From Lewinellaceae bacterium (GTDB taxonomy: Bacteria > Bacteroidota > Bacteroidia > Chitinophagales > Saprospiraceae): DNA of 64,000 nucleotides. This document shows positions 47,375-57,430 of this stretch, one piece after another. A program made the translations under genes and the position numbers. A model generated the notes under the pieces. The model was not told where the DNA came from. It did not search any database and saw only the letters and a list, made by a program, of their open reading frames with translations. Numbering within the stretch: the stretch's first letter is position 1; each line of letters starts with the position of its first letter. Where the stretch lies: NCBI GenBank assembly GCA_016713985.1, contig JADJOD010000002.1, positions 62,001 through 126,000 of the forward strand, read 5' to 3'.

Positions 47375-48379
47375 TTAAACCCGTTCCAGCAGGACAGGGT
47401 ACACGTTACCGCTGTTCCACTGGGATACATAGATATTGCCGTTTGTATCGACCAGCACATCGTGCGGATGTTTAAAAACCTTTACCGTTTGATACAACGA
47501 GCCCGGATTGCCGGATGTATCGTAGCGGGGCACGTTGCCTCCCGGATTGGAAACCACGCGGTTGTTTTTGTCCAGAATACAAACAAACCCGGTACCGCTG
47601 TCCCACGGCAATTCGCTGATCAGCACGGCAAAAAATACATGGTCGCCCTGAATAACCGGACGGCAGATATAGGCGCCGGGCAGGTCAATGGTTTCGAGCA
47701 GAGTACCATCCGGCGAAAATCTTTTGAGTTTGTTCTCCGCCCTTGAAGTGACCAGCAATACCGTTTGATCCGGGTTTCTTTTATCAACGGCAATCCCGTG
47801 TGCATTGCGCAATACATCGGGGCCGCCGAACATATTTTTCAGATTGCCTTCCCGGTCGTACTGCAGGATGTAGTCTTTGCCATAACCGTCGGCAACAAAC
47901 AGGTCGCCGTCCGGCCCCACGGCAGTTTCCGTCGGTCTGAACTCCGATGCGGAGTGGTATTTCCCGGAATCCGCCGGCCACTCAAACGTGCGGATCACCA
48001 CACCCTGAAGTGTGGTTTTTATGACCATATGTCGTTCATAATCCGTAATATATAACACTTCTTCTCCACCCTCGTCGTGCAAGGTAAGCCCATGTGCGCC
48101 GGGGTATTCGTGCCCACAGGCATCCTGTACTTTTCCGTCTTTGTCAAAAACGAGGATGTTGTTCCGAATGTCGTCGGTGGTCATGTAAATACGCCCCTGC
48201 TTGTCAAAAACCATTTCGTGGCAGTTTTTAACCGGGTGCTGGGCCGGGTCTGCCTTGCACCAGCGCTGGTTGATACGATACCGGAAATCTCCGTGGCCGA
48301 TCACCGGGTCTTGTGGCAGACCGGTTAGCAGGCCGGCGCCTGCCAGGGCAGTTTGTTGCATAAAATCTCTTCGTTTCAT
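47375..48379 (-). CDS. NHL-repeat beta-propeller protein with twin-arginine signal
   Basis: A 334-residue protein with a Bacteroidota-type Tat signal (MKRRDFMQQTALAGAGLLTG) and a six-bladed NHL propeller (repeats such as GRIYMTTDDIRNNILVFDKDGK, HGLTLHDEGGEEVLYITDYE, HDVLVDTNGNIYVSQWNSGN). It should be folded before export to the periplasm. The function is unknown; such propellers often sit beside sugar-modifying or oxidoreductase genes. The gene lies 22 bp before the secreted protein on the same strand. Confidence 0.78.
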   Translation of the reverse strand: MKRRDFMQQTALAGAGLLTGLPQDPVIGHGDFRYRINQRWCKADPAQHPVKNCHEMVFDKQGRIYMTTDDIRNNILVFDKDGKVQDACGHEYPGAHGLTLHDEGGEEVLYITDYERHMVIKTTLQGVVIRTFEWPADSGKYHSASEFRPTETAVGPDGDLFVADGYGKDYILQYDREGNLKNMFGGPDVLRNAHGIAVDKRNPDQTVLLVTSRAENKLKRFSPDGTLLETIDLPGAYICRPVIQGDHVFFAVLISELPWDSGTGFVCILDKNNRVVSNPGGNVPRYDTSGNPGSLYQTVKVFKHPHDVLVDTNGNIYVSQWNSGNVYPVLLERV

Positions 48380-48543
48380 GGTAAAAACGTGGTGAAGATA
48401 TGGAGATATCGCGTTGATGTTTACAACCGGGTATTCACCGGCGGACCAACGGAAACCGGGCGCGAACCTAAACGAAAACTGTCAGACGATGATCAGTGGG
48501 ATCGAAAAATTGAGCAATATGCTAAAGCAGTAAAACACTGTGC

Positions 48544-48551
48544 TACCTTTG
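48544..48551 (+). promoter_or_regulatory. Bacteroidota -7 element (TACCTTTG)
   Basis: TACCTTTG matches TAnnTTTG, 27 bp before the ATG at 48578. No convincing -33 element at the right distance. Confidence 0.4.
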
Positions 48552-48577
48552 CCACAAACTATCGACGATACCGGATC

Positions 48578-51500
48578 ATGGCATTTTCACCTGCTTCCCT
48601 GCCCATATTGAAAGGCATACCACATTTTCTGTTGCTCTCCCTGCTGTTCACACTGGCAATGGCCTGCGGCGACAAAAAAGACACAAAAACGGCTTCTATG
48701 GACGAGGATATTGCCCCGCCCGCCGATGCCTTGTTCCAAAAAGTGCCTTCTTCAGCAAGTAACCTTCATTTCAAAACGCAGTTTCAGGAGGATTTTTTCA
48801 ACAATATCGTGCGAAATCCCAACTTTTACAACGGGGGCGGTGTGGGTATTATCGACATCAACAATGACGGATTGCAGGACCTGTTTTTTTCTTCCACAAC
48901 CGGCGAATGCAAACTGTTTTTGAACGAAGGCAATCTGAAGTTCCGCGACATAACGGCCACGGCCGGCGTCGCTACCCCGGAAGGATTTAAAACCGGCGTA
49001 TCCGTAGCGGATGTAAACGGCGACGGGTGGTCCGATATTTATGTTTGCCGGGCCGGGCTGAAAGAAGGTGATCAGCGTCGCAACTTGTTGTTTATCAATA
49101 ACAAAGACAATACTTTTACCGAAAGTGCAAAAGCGTACGGTGTGGATGATCCTTCCCCGAGCAACCATTCCAATTTTCTGGACTACGACCTCGACGGCGA
49201 CCTCGATTTGTATGTGATCAACTTCCCGACCGATTTTTCCTTAGCGCATAAAATGGACCTCGAACAATTGCCCGATGGCAAAATCGTGCGCAACACCAAA
49301 CCCCGCACGGAATTCGACTCCGATCGTTTTTACCGCAACAACGGAAACGGCACTTTTACCGATGTGAGCAAACAGGCCGGCATTCAAAACCGCGCATTCG
49401 GCCTCAGCAGCATCGTGCAGGACTGGAACGGCGACCGTTATCCCGATATTCTGGTGGCCAATGACTACATCGAACCGGATTTTTTGTACATCAACAATAG
49501 GAACGGTACCTTCACGGACCAGGCAAAAACCAGTTTCCGCCACATGTCGAACCACACGATGGGTAGGATGCGGTGGACATCAACGGCGACGGCTTCCAGG
49601 ATTTCCTGGGACTGGATATGCTCGCGGAAGACTACCAACGGCAAAAGAACTGAGTACCGTTATGAAAATCGATCGGTACAAAACGCTCAACAGTTACGGG
49701 TATCATCCGCAAATGATGCGCAATGTGCTGCAACTCAATAACGGCCCCGCCGCCGCCGGCCAGTTGCCCACTTTCAGCGACATCGGCTGCATGGCCGGGA
49801 TTTTCCAGACGGACTGGAGCTGGAGTGTGCTGGGCCAGGATTATGACCAGGACGGCTGGGCCGACCTGTTTATCACCAATGGCTACCCCCGCGACGTAAC
49901 GGACCTCGATTACGTGCAATTTACGTATGATTCGATCAACCGTTTGTACGGCGGCATCGACCCGAAACACTTCAAAACCATTTATGATTACCTCAAACTG
50001 ATCCCTTCTTACCCGCTGCGCAAGTACATGTTCCGGAACAGGGGCGATCTGACTTTTGAAAATAAATCCATCGACTGGGGTTTTACGGAAAGATCCTTTT
50101 CCAACGGCGCCGCTTACGCCGACCTCGACAACGACGGGGACCTCGACCTCGTGGTCAGCAACATCGAACTGGAAGCCTCCCTGTACCGCAACACCGCTTC
50201 CGATAAAAAATCGGGCAACTGGCTGACGCTCCGCTTCGAAGGCGCTCCCGGAAAAACCGTTCACAACACGATTGCACGTGTCACAGCCGGCGGCAGAACC
50301 TGGCAACAGGAAATGACCCCCGTTCGCGGCTTTTATTCTTCCAATGAACCCATGTTGTATTTCGGCCTTGGAAAAATCGGCGCTATCGATAAAATCGAAG
50401 TATTGTTCCCTCCGGGAAACAAGTTGGTCACACTCACCAACCAACCTGTCAATCAGCGACTTGTAGTTAAAATGAGCGACGCCAAACCCGGCACCCTCGC
50501 CCCGCTGGTGCAACCCAAAAATAATTTTTTCCAAGAAACGGCCGCCGTAAAAGGTATTGATTTTGTCCATAAGGAAGACGATTACGAAGATTTCGATCAC
50601 GAACGTCTGATTCCCTGGCGCATGTCGACACCCGGCCCTTACATAGCCGTTGGCGACGTGAACGGCGATAAAACCGACGATTTTTACGTCGGCGGGGCGG
50701 CTTATTCAGCCGGGGCTTTGTTCGTACAAAGTGCGGCCGGGCAATTTTCCCGCACTTCACAAGCCACCTGGGATGCCGATAAAGCGTTTGAAGACGCCGG
50801 CGCCTCTTTTTTTGATGCGGACGGCGACGGCGACCTCGACCTTTTTGTGGCCAGCGGCGGCAGCACGGCCCAAGCCGGCGAAACGCTTTATCAGCCGCGG
50901 CTCTACCTGAACGACGGAAAAGGAAACTTCACACGCGCTGCGGGCGACGTGCCCACCATCATCGACAGCGGTTCGGCGGTGACGCCGTTTGATTATGACG
51001 GCGACGGTGATGCCGATATTTTCCTCGGCGGCTGGTGTACCCCGGGGTCGTATCCCATGCCGCCGGGCAGCCACATCCTGCGCAATGACAAAGGCAAGTT
51101 TACGGACGTAACGTCTCAGGTGTCGCCCGCGTTTGCGTACTGCGGCATGGTGCACGACATCGTTTTTGCAGACCTCAACGGCGACAAACGCGCCGAAATG
51201 ATCGTGGCCGGAGAATGGATGCCGGTTACGGTATTTCAAAACACCGGCGGCAGGTACGAAGACGCCACCGCACAATTTGGTCTCGACAAAACGCAAGGGT
51301 TCTGGCGCAGCCTGGCCGTGGCAGATTTCGACGGCGACGGCGACCTCGACTTTGCCGCAGGCAATCTCGGCCTCAACAGCCGGCTCACAGCATCGGAGCA
51401 GTCGCCCCTGTTCCTGTACGCCAAAGATTTTGACAGCAACGGAAGTATCGACCCTTTGATGGGTTATACCAAAGACGGTGTTGAATACCCGCTGGCGCTG

Positions 51501-52136
51501 CGGGAAGTGTTGCTGAAACAATTGCCGGGATTAAAAAAGAAATTCGTGCGCAACAAACCTTATGCCTACGCAGCGTTGGAAGACCTGTACCCGCGGGATG
51601 TGTTAAAAACGGCCAGGTATTTCAAAACCAATGTGTTGCAAACGGCTTATTTTGAAAACCAAAACGGGAAATTTGCCTTGAAACCCCTGCCCAACCTCGC
51701 CCAGATTTCGCCCGTCAATGCTTTTTTGGTCAGGGACCTGAACGCCGACGGCAAACCCGATATCATACTCGCCGGCAACGATTACGGACAACAAATCGAA
51801 ACCAGTCCCATCGACTCGGGCAACGGCTTGGTGCTGCTCAACGAAGGCGGCGGCAATTTCAAACCGGTACCGGGCTGCCTTTCCGGCCTTTGGGCCACTA
51901 AAGATGCGCGGTCGCTGAAGTTTTTAAATACCGGCGCCGGAAAAACGTTGTTGCTGGTGGGGAATAATAATGGGAAGATGCAGGTGTTTGAGGTGAAGGG
52001 GTGGGGGCGTACAGTAATAACGAGATTTGCGTCTTGGCGTGATAGTGTTTTTCCACGCAAAGACGCAAAGGTTTTTCACGCGAAGACGCAAAGTCAGAGC
52101 CCGTTTACGATACGTTGGATGCCATCCTTGATATAG
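48578..52136 (+). pseudogene. Large UnbV/FG-GAP repeat lipoprotein, two frameshifts and a foreign 3' tail
   Basis: Repaired, an 1186-codon surface lipoprotein (lipobox FTLAMAC; start 48578). It is an FG-GAP/VCBS beta-propeller array with many DxNxDGxxD calcium loops, and a UnbV (ASPIC) segment around 50.2-50.45 kb. Two single-base losses break it. Near 49565 (GGTAGGATG) one base restores DAVDINGDGFQDFLGLDML. In the A4 run 49643-49646 one more restores QKELSTVMK. The open pieces are 48353-49741 and 49461-52136. The last ~40 codons, from about 52010, encode repeat-derived sequence (FPRKDAKVFHAKT) from the GxxExxY cassette, so the natural end is probably near MQVFEVK. Confidence 0.78.
52030..52093. 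repeat. Left flank of the GxxExxY cassette (CGCAAAGACGC repeats)
   Basis: Two direct copies of the CACGCAAAGACGCAAAG type (around 52053-52073 and 52078-52093) and one diverged inverted copy (GCGTCTTGGCGTG, 52032-52044). The same unit appears inverted at 52496-52545. Confidence 0.65.
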
Positions 52137-52474
52137 GCAACATTGAAATTGACCAACAAGGCCAGTTTTATATTTTGCAAACGGATATAAGTCAGTGTTT
52201 GCTTTTGATGGACAGGCTATATCTGTTCAACAGATTTTAATTCCATTAAGAGTTTCCTTTCAATGATAAGATCCGCACGATATCCTTTTTCCAATTTGAG
52301 GTTATCCCAATTAACCGGTAAATCTTTCTGACGCTCGATAAATAAATTCAGTTTTCGCAATTCATACTCCACAATTTCTTCATAAACAGATTCTAACAGA
52401 CCCGGACCCAGTCTGGTATGAATTTTAAAACATACGTCAACGGCTAATTTAGCCAATTCGTTTTCTGACATCAT
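52094..52474 (-). pseudogene. GxxExxY-family protein with in-frame amber stop
   Basis: A 126-codon protein of the GxxExxY family: HTRLGPGLLESVYEEIVEYE carries the name motif, then YRADLIIERKLLMELKSVE. A TAG at 52217-52219 interrupts it after VEQI, but the same frame goes on with PVHQKQTLTYIRLQNIKLAL, LVNFNVAYIKDGIQRIVNG and a TGA at 52094-52096, all typical of the family. One base change restores it. Function unknown; the fold is nuclease-like by family annotation. It is bounded by inverted CGCAAAGACGC-type repeats, as if it moved as a cassette. Confidence 0.75.
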
Positions 52475-52495
52475 ATTCTAAAGTTTAGGGTACTA

Positions 52496-52545
52496 TTTCT
52501 TTGCGTCTTCGCGTGAAAACTTTGCGCCTTCGCGTGAAAACTCAT
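52496..52545. repeat. Right flank of the GxxExxY cassette
   Basis: Two direct copies of CTTTGCGTCTTCGCGTGAAA / CTTTGCGCCTTCGCGTGAAA, inverted relative to the left flank at 52030-52093. Confidence 0.65.
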
Positions 52546-52547
52546 TC

Positions 52548-55195
52548 TCACTTCCCAAACCCGATCCCCCTTCTCACAAACAAATTCAACTTATCCTTAT
52601 CAAACGTAAACGTTGCCACGTCGTCGAGCATGATCGTGTGTACTTCCGGCTCTTCCTTGAGTTTGGCGGCCGCGACGCGGAGGTTCTGGTTTTTGATGGC
52701 TTCCAAAACGACCTGGCGTACACTCCGGGCGTTGCCGAAGTATTTGTCGCGAAACTCGTGCAGAAAGGCCAGGTCTTTACCCAATTGCTCGCGGGCGTCT
52801 TCTTCCACGCGGTAGTGCTCCTGCTGGAACATGTAAAGCGCGATTTCCAGCAGTTCTTCCGGTTCGTAATCCTCGAAGCGCAGCACCTTGTCGAAGCGGC
52901 TGGCCAGGCCGGGGTTGGCTTTGAGGAAGTTGTCCATGTTTTCCGGATAACCGGCCACAAATACGAAGAACTCGCCGCGGTGGTCTTCCATACGTTTGAG
53001 CATGGTCTGAATGGCTTCGTCACCGAAGTCGCCGTGTGAGCCGCGGCCCGTGGAGGTGAGGGCGTAGGCTTCGTCGATGAAGAGTACGCCGCCCATCGCT
53101 TCGTCCACACGTTCGGCGGTTTTGATGGCGGTTTGGCCCACAAAGCCGGCTACGAGGCCCTGGCGATCGGTTTCCACCATGTGCCCGCGTTCGAGTACGC
53201 CGAGGGCTTTGTATATTTTGGTGAGGATACGCGCCACGGTTGTTTTGCCGGTGCCGGGGTTGCCCACAAACACGGTATGCAGGTAAAAACGCCCCAACAC
53301 ATCGCGGCCCGTTTCGCGGTAGTACCGCACGAGGTGCACGAGTTCGCGGATGTCTTTTTGATATTTTGCATCCCGATGAGGCTGTCGAGTTCGTGTAGCG
53401 CCTGAGTCAGCAGGTTCTCATCCACGGGAATATTGGGCAGCGGTCGTTTGTGGATCAGTTTTACTTTTTCCACATCCTCGGCGAGCACGATTTTGAGCGC
53501 TTCGGATGGCATATTGCGCACTTCGGGGTCGGCCATTAGGCGCAATCCCAGTTGTATTTTGGCCTTGTCGATCAAGTCGTGTACAAAACGGGCGTTGCCA
53601 AACGCGCGATCGCGGCTTCGGAAAGCGTCGGTGATCAGTTCGTCGACCATCACTTTGGCTTCTTTGGCCAGCATCACCTCTTTTTCGCGGCAGGCGTAAT
53701 CGGCGATCAGGCTGAGTTCCTGCGGCAGGTAGTCGGGGAATTCAAAGGTCATTTTGAAACGGCTGCGCAGGCCGGGATTAGAATCGAGGAAGGTTTTCAT
53801 TTCCTTCGGATAACCGGCTACAATCACCGCCAGGTCGCCGGGGCCGTTGGAAAGTTCCTTCACCAATATCTCGATCACTTCGCGGCCGAAATCCTTGGAA
53901 TCTTCGGCCGAACGCGCGAGTGCATACGCTTCGTCGATAAACAAAACGCCTCCACGCGCCATTTCGATGGCATCCTTCACTTTGGGCGCTGTCTGGCCGA
54001 TGTATTCACCGACCAGGTCTGTACGATCCACTTCGTGTACATGGCCTTTGGAAAGCAGGCCCATTTTTTTATAGAGGCGGCCCATCATTTTGGCGACGGT
54101 GGTTTTGCCGGTGCCCGGGTTGCCGATAAAGACCGAATGAACGTTGATGCCGTCTTTTTCGGAAAAGCCTTTTTCTTTCCTAAGTTGCAGGAACTGAATG
54201 TATTGTGCGTGCTCCCGGACTTTTGCCTTGATCTCGCTCAACCCGATAAGGGCATCGAGTTTGGTCAACACTTCCACAAAAGACTCGGTATCTTCTTCTT
54301 CCGGTTGCAGGAAAATCTGTTGTCCTTTGTCGGGCAGCCAGACGCCGTTGACCCCTTCTTCCCAGTCGGCGCCGACTTCAAACGGCATGATGGCTAAGAG
54401 TTGGTCCATAAACACGATCTCGGCGGTGTAGCGGTCGTTGCGCCAGGAACCTTTTACGTTGCTCCCCCACCCTGCCGTGATCTTGACGCCGTCGTCGCTT
54501 TTTTCCATCCGGTGCAGGCGCACCACCTGGCCTTTGAGTTCGCGGGCGTCGTTATAAAATTTGATAAACAGTTCGCACTGCCATTGTTTGCTGAGCAACA
54601 GGTTTTTAAGCGTTACTTCGGCATAGATGTACCGGGTTTCTTCGCCGTTGAAATGTTTCATGTAGAGGCGTTCGAACTCCGGGGTGTCGTCGTAGGGCCC
54701 TTCGTACATCCGCAGCGAAGTGATCTGGCAGTAGGGATTTTCAATTTTGGTGAGCGGCCGGCCGGCGTCTTCGATATAGAAGTATTTGGTGGCCACTTTT
54801 TCACCTTCGATCCAGGCTTCCCAGTAATACGCGCCCTTTTTCCAGAACACACCTTCCTGTTTATTGCCCCAGCCCTCGCGGATGTAGCCGACCGGGTCGT
54901 ATTTGCTCACCTTGCGGCGGAAAGGCAGGTTGCAAATCTCTTTGCGTTGTTTTTTGACGGCAAAACAGCGGATCTCTACGTTCACCTCCCAGTCTTCGAT
55001 GTCGAAATGTTTGTTGTAAAACGACAATTCGGCATAGATATAGGTGGTCTCGTGGCGATCGAAAACCTGTCTGTATTTCTTTTTATTATCGGCGAGCCAC
55101 TCTGTGGAAGCGTAAATTTTTAATTCGCGGAATTTCCAGCGTTTGAACTCGGGGCTTTCCTGCGGTGGCTGAGACTGATGGGTTCCAAACTGCAT
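52548..55195 (-). pseudogene. Tandem CbbX/SpoVK-type AAA+ ATPase with two N-terminal beta-domains, one frameshift
   Basis: Repaired, 882 residues. Residues ~22-142 and ~158-275 are two related beta-rich domains: each has a (E)T-x-YIYAE strand near the start, a V-E-I/E-L-F-I-(R/K)-F strand, and a G-W-G turn before the last strands. Two AAA+ domains of the CbbX type follow, each with GNPGTGKTTVA (first at 358-368), GVLFIDEAYAL and a (V/F)AGYP-x-(N/E)M segment. The second half is shifted by a lost base in the T5 run 53355-53359; adding one gives NIKKDIRELVHLVRYYRET. The open pieces are 53150-55195 and 52548-53339. Such ATPases remodel partner proteins; no rubisco genes are present. The N-terminal pair is probably the substrate or partner reader (inference). 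Confidence 0.8.
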
Positions 55196-55521
55196 AAATA
55201 ATCGCTCGGTAATGCGCTTTTTCCAGGGAATGTATGATCGGATAAGTCGATTCGGTTGCCGAAAAGTATGGATTTTCGGCGTCGTTCAAAAATAATGTGC
55301 GCGAAAAAACGCGATTTTCGACGGAAAAAACAAATCACCGGATCAAGGGTATGTTGGCGGGAATACGGCGCCGTGCAGCCGTTGCAAAATTCGGTTAGGG
55401 AAATGCCGGTGTTCAAACCATAAAAAAATGTTATTTTGTTCGGTTTCAATACAACGCAAGCCCGGCGTTTTGAATCTTTACCCGAAAATTCGTTTTGTTC
55501 CCACGTTTAAATTTGACGCCC
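55196..55521. other. Divergent intergenic region, 326 bp
   Basis: Between the AAA+ gene (minus) and an outer-membrane protein gene (plus). No RNA gene, clear repeat or consensus promoter seen. Confidence 0.4.
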
Positions 55522-56112
55522 ATGCGCCGTTTTTTATTACCTGTGTGGTGCCTGATTGCGCTCCGGATCAGCGCCCAGGAGATGGAAGATCCATCGGAAG
55601 TAAAACCTTACCACGCCATCGTCCAGACCGGCATTGCGTTGCAGTGGTTCGACAAGCAGTTCAAGTCGTTTACCCTGACGGCGGAGCGGCCCCTGAATCT
55701 GTATCATCACATCGGGGTACAGGCGAACCTGTTTTTTTCCGAGGACCCGTTTGCTTACCGGTCCATTTCGGACGAAAGTTATGAGGTCGGCGTATTTGCC
55801 AAGTCGTTTTTTCACGGCAGGTTTACCGGGAGGCGTTCAAAAACCTACATCGGGCCCGATATCCGCTTCGGCAGGCGGGTGTACAACAATCCCGGCTTTT
55901 TCGGCGACCCGAATATTCGCAGGAAGGCGGTCACCTTCAAATACATGGTGCGGTTCGGCTGGCAATTCCACCTGGGTTCGGCAGTACTGGAATTTTCGCT
56001 TCCGATCGGAGTGGAAAAAGAACGCCTGGTTGAAAACAACTTATTTGACGGAAATACTACGAACAACTGGTTTATCATGGCGCCGGGCCTGTCGCTCGGC
56101 ATCGGCCTTTAA
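55522..56112 (+). CDS. Secreted beta-rich outer-membrane-like protein
   Basis: A 196-residue protein from the ATG at 55522 with signal peptide (MRRFLLPVWCLIALRISAQ). The rest alternates polar and hydrophobic residues in strands (LQWFDKQFKSFTLTAERPL; YHHIGVQANLFFSED; KYMVRFGWQFHLGSAVLEFS) and ends LSLGIGL, in keeping with a small outer-membrane barrel. No family recognised. A second secreted protein follows by 33 bp. Confidence 0.6.
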   Translation: MRRFLLPVWCLIALRISAQEMEDPSEVKPYHAIVQTGIALQWFDKQFKSFTLTAERPLNLYHHIGVQANLFFSEDPFAYRSISDESYEVGVFAKSFFHGRFTGRRSKTYIGPDIRFGRRVYNNPGFFGDPNIRRKAVTFKYMVRFGWQFHLGSAVLEFSLPIGVEKERLVENNLFDGNTTNNWFIMAPGLSLGIGL

Positions 56113-56145
56113 CACAAAGATTATCAACTATTTACCAAAAAAATC

Positions 56146-56622
56146 ATGTTACAACCTGTTTTTCGGGCCGCTTTTTTGTTATCCGTTTGTTTCTTCTGCA
56201 GCTGCATTTTTTATCAGCGATACCCCCTGGCTTACAGCAGGCTCCCGAAGATTAATACAACCAACCTGACTTTTTACCTGCTGGATGCGGCACATCCGCG
56301 CACCCGGGTGTGGCATTTGTCGGAGGCGGAATTTTTAAAAGATAAAATGACCGGTTTTTTGGTCAAATTAGACGAACAGGATGCCACCGAAGTCGCCGTA
56401 GTACACAACCGGCGCGATGCCCGGTATAGCCGAGACGAGGTGCTGATGTTTGTCAAACCGAAATTTGTACTCGATATGGCCGATACGGCTACCGTCACCA
56501 TCCCGTATACGCAACTGGAAAAAGTGGAGGTTTACGAAGTAAATGCCGGAAAATCGGTGGGGGTGTCGCTGTTTATGATTTTTGTACCCATCGTGGGGGT
56601 GGGTATTATTTCAGATTATTAA
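56146..56622 (+). CDS. Small lipoprotein, unknown
   Basis: A 158-residue lipoprotein with lipobox-like FFCSC (Cys ~20). A compact mixed domain follows, and the last 20 residues form a hydrophobic segment (SLFMIFVPIVGVGIISDY). This is similar in layout to other Bacteroidota lipoproteins with a C-terminal hydrophobic patch, but I cannot name it. It shares strand and spacing with the gene before it. Confidence 0.6.
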   Translation: MLQPVFRAAFLLSVCFFCSCIFYQRYPLAYSRLPKINTTNLTFYLLDAAHPRTRVWHLSEAEFLKDKMTGFLVKLDEQDATEVAVVHNRRDARYSRDEVLMFVKPKFVLDMADTATVTIPYTQLEKVEVYEVNAGKSVGVSLFMIFVPIVGVGIISDY

Positions 56623-56643
56623 TCAAAACCTTGGTTGATCTCC

Positions 56644-56672
56644 TTTGTTTTACCGGTCTGAATCTATCTTTG
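56644..56672 (+). promoter_or_regulatory. Bacteroidota housekeeping promoter before the ferredoxin gene
   Basis: TTTG (56644-56647), 17-bp gap, TATCTTTG (56665-56672): a close match to the phylum consensus. Transcription should start near 56678, 27 bp before the ATG at 56705. Confidence 0.65.
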
Positions 56673-56704
56673 CGCGCCTTTACGCAAAGGCGATCCCAAT
56701 ATTT

Positions 56705-57046
56705 ATGGCGACTGTAACATTTTTATTTGAAGATACCGGTATACCCCGGAAGACCGTGGAAGGCGATTTTGAAGATATGTCCATCCTTGAAATTACGGAG
56801 GATTACGACGTACACCTGAACCACAACTGCGGGGGCGTCTGCGCCTGCTCTACCTGCCATATTTATGTGGAAAAGGGAGAAAATTTCCTCGAAGAGATAT
56901 CCGACAAGGAAGAAGATTTTATCGATCGCGCCATTAATCCGCGCCTTGAAAGCCGCTTAGGTTGTCAGTGTGTAATACTCGACAACTCGGCCAGCATCAC
57001 CGTAACCATTCCGGACCAAAAGCGGATCATCGGACATGAACATTAA
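56705..57046 (+). CDS. fdx: 2Fe-2S ferredoxin, adrenodoxin/Isc type
   Basis: A 113-residue ferredoxin. The cluster ligands are Cys42, Cys48 and Cys51 in NCGGVCACSTC (C-x5-C-x2-C) and a fourth in RLGCQC (Cys87, or Cys89). This pattern is that of the Isc/adrenodoxin family, which supplies electrons for iron-sulfur cluster assembly. The ATG at 56705 gives the normal length. IscX follows, separated by the repeat at 57050. Confidence 0.93.
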   Translation: MATVTFLFEDTGIPRKTVEGDFEDMSILEITEDYDVHLNHNCGGVCACSTCHIYVEKGENFLEEISDKEEDFIDRAINPRLESRLGCQCVILDNSASITVTIPDQKRIIGHEH

Positions 57047-57049
57047 CTT

Positions 57050-57174
57050 ACGGTGGACGGTAGACGGTGGACGGTAGACGGTAGACGGCAATTTCACCGT
57101 CCACCGTCTACCGTCCACCGTCTACCGTCCACCGTCTACCGTCTACCGTCCACCGTCCACCGTCCACCTACCGT
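57050..57174. repeat. Inverted heptamer tandem repeat between ferredoxin and iscX
   Basis: The left arm (57052-57086) is five heptamers, GGTGGAC or GGTAGAC. A 12-base loop (57087-57098) follows. The right arm (57099-57168) is ten heptamers of the complement, GTCCACC or GTCTACC. All are exact and contiguous. Outer ACGGT and ACCGT close it. The two unit variants (G or A at position 4) form a two-letter pattern that is not the same on the two arms. Confidence 0.88.
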
Positions 57175-57181
57175 AAAAAAC

Positions 57182-57430
57182 ATGCCTTTTAAAAATTTTG
57201 ACGACTTGCCCATTCACTGGGCCGACCATGAAGATATCGCCATGGCGCTTTACGAACGTTTCGGTGGAGCATTTGACGAAGGAAAAATTTACCGCATCCG
57301 CTTCACCGACCTGCTTCAATGGGTGATGGAAATCCCTCATTTTGAAGGAAAACGGGAAGATTCCAACGAAGGACACCTGGAACAAATTCAGGCCAAATGG
57401 GTATATGAATGGAGAGCCAACAACAAATAA
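57182..57430 (+). CDS. iscX: IscX
   Basis: An 82-residue IscX (YfhJ) protein: IHWADHEDIAMALYERF, DPxxI-like DEGKIYRIRFTDLLQWVMEI and the C-terminal EGHLEQIQAKWVYEW. It binds IscS and regulates iron-sulfur assembly, consistent with the ferredoxin upstream. The start is taken at the ATG at 57182, eight bases after the repeat. Confidence 0.92.
   Translation: MPFKNFDDLPIHWADHEDIAMALYERFGGAFDEGKIYRIRFTDLLQWVMEIPHFEGKREDSNEGHLEQIQAKWVYEWRANNK

Noticed and set aside
53552..54397. Plus-strand frame over the AAA+ gene
   Set aside because: Shadow of a gene with two Walker motifs on the minus strand.
57050..57174. Variable-number repeat encoding protein
   Set aside because: Lies between a stop codon and a start codon; no frame carries a credible product, and both arms are complementary.
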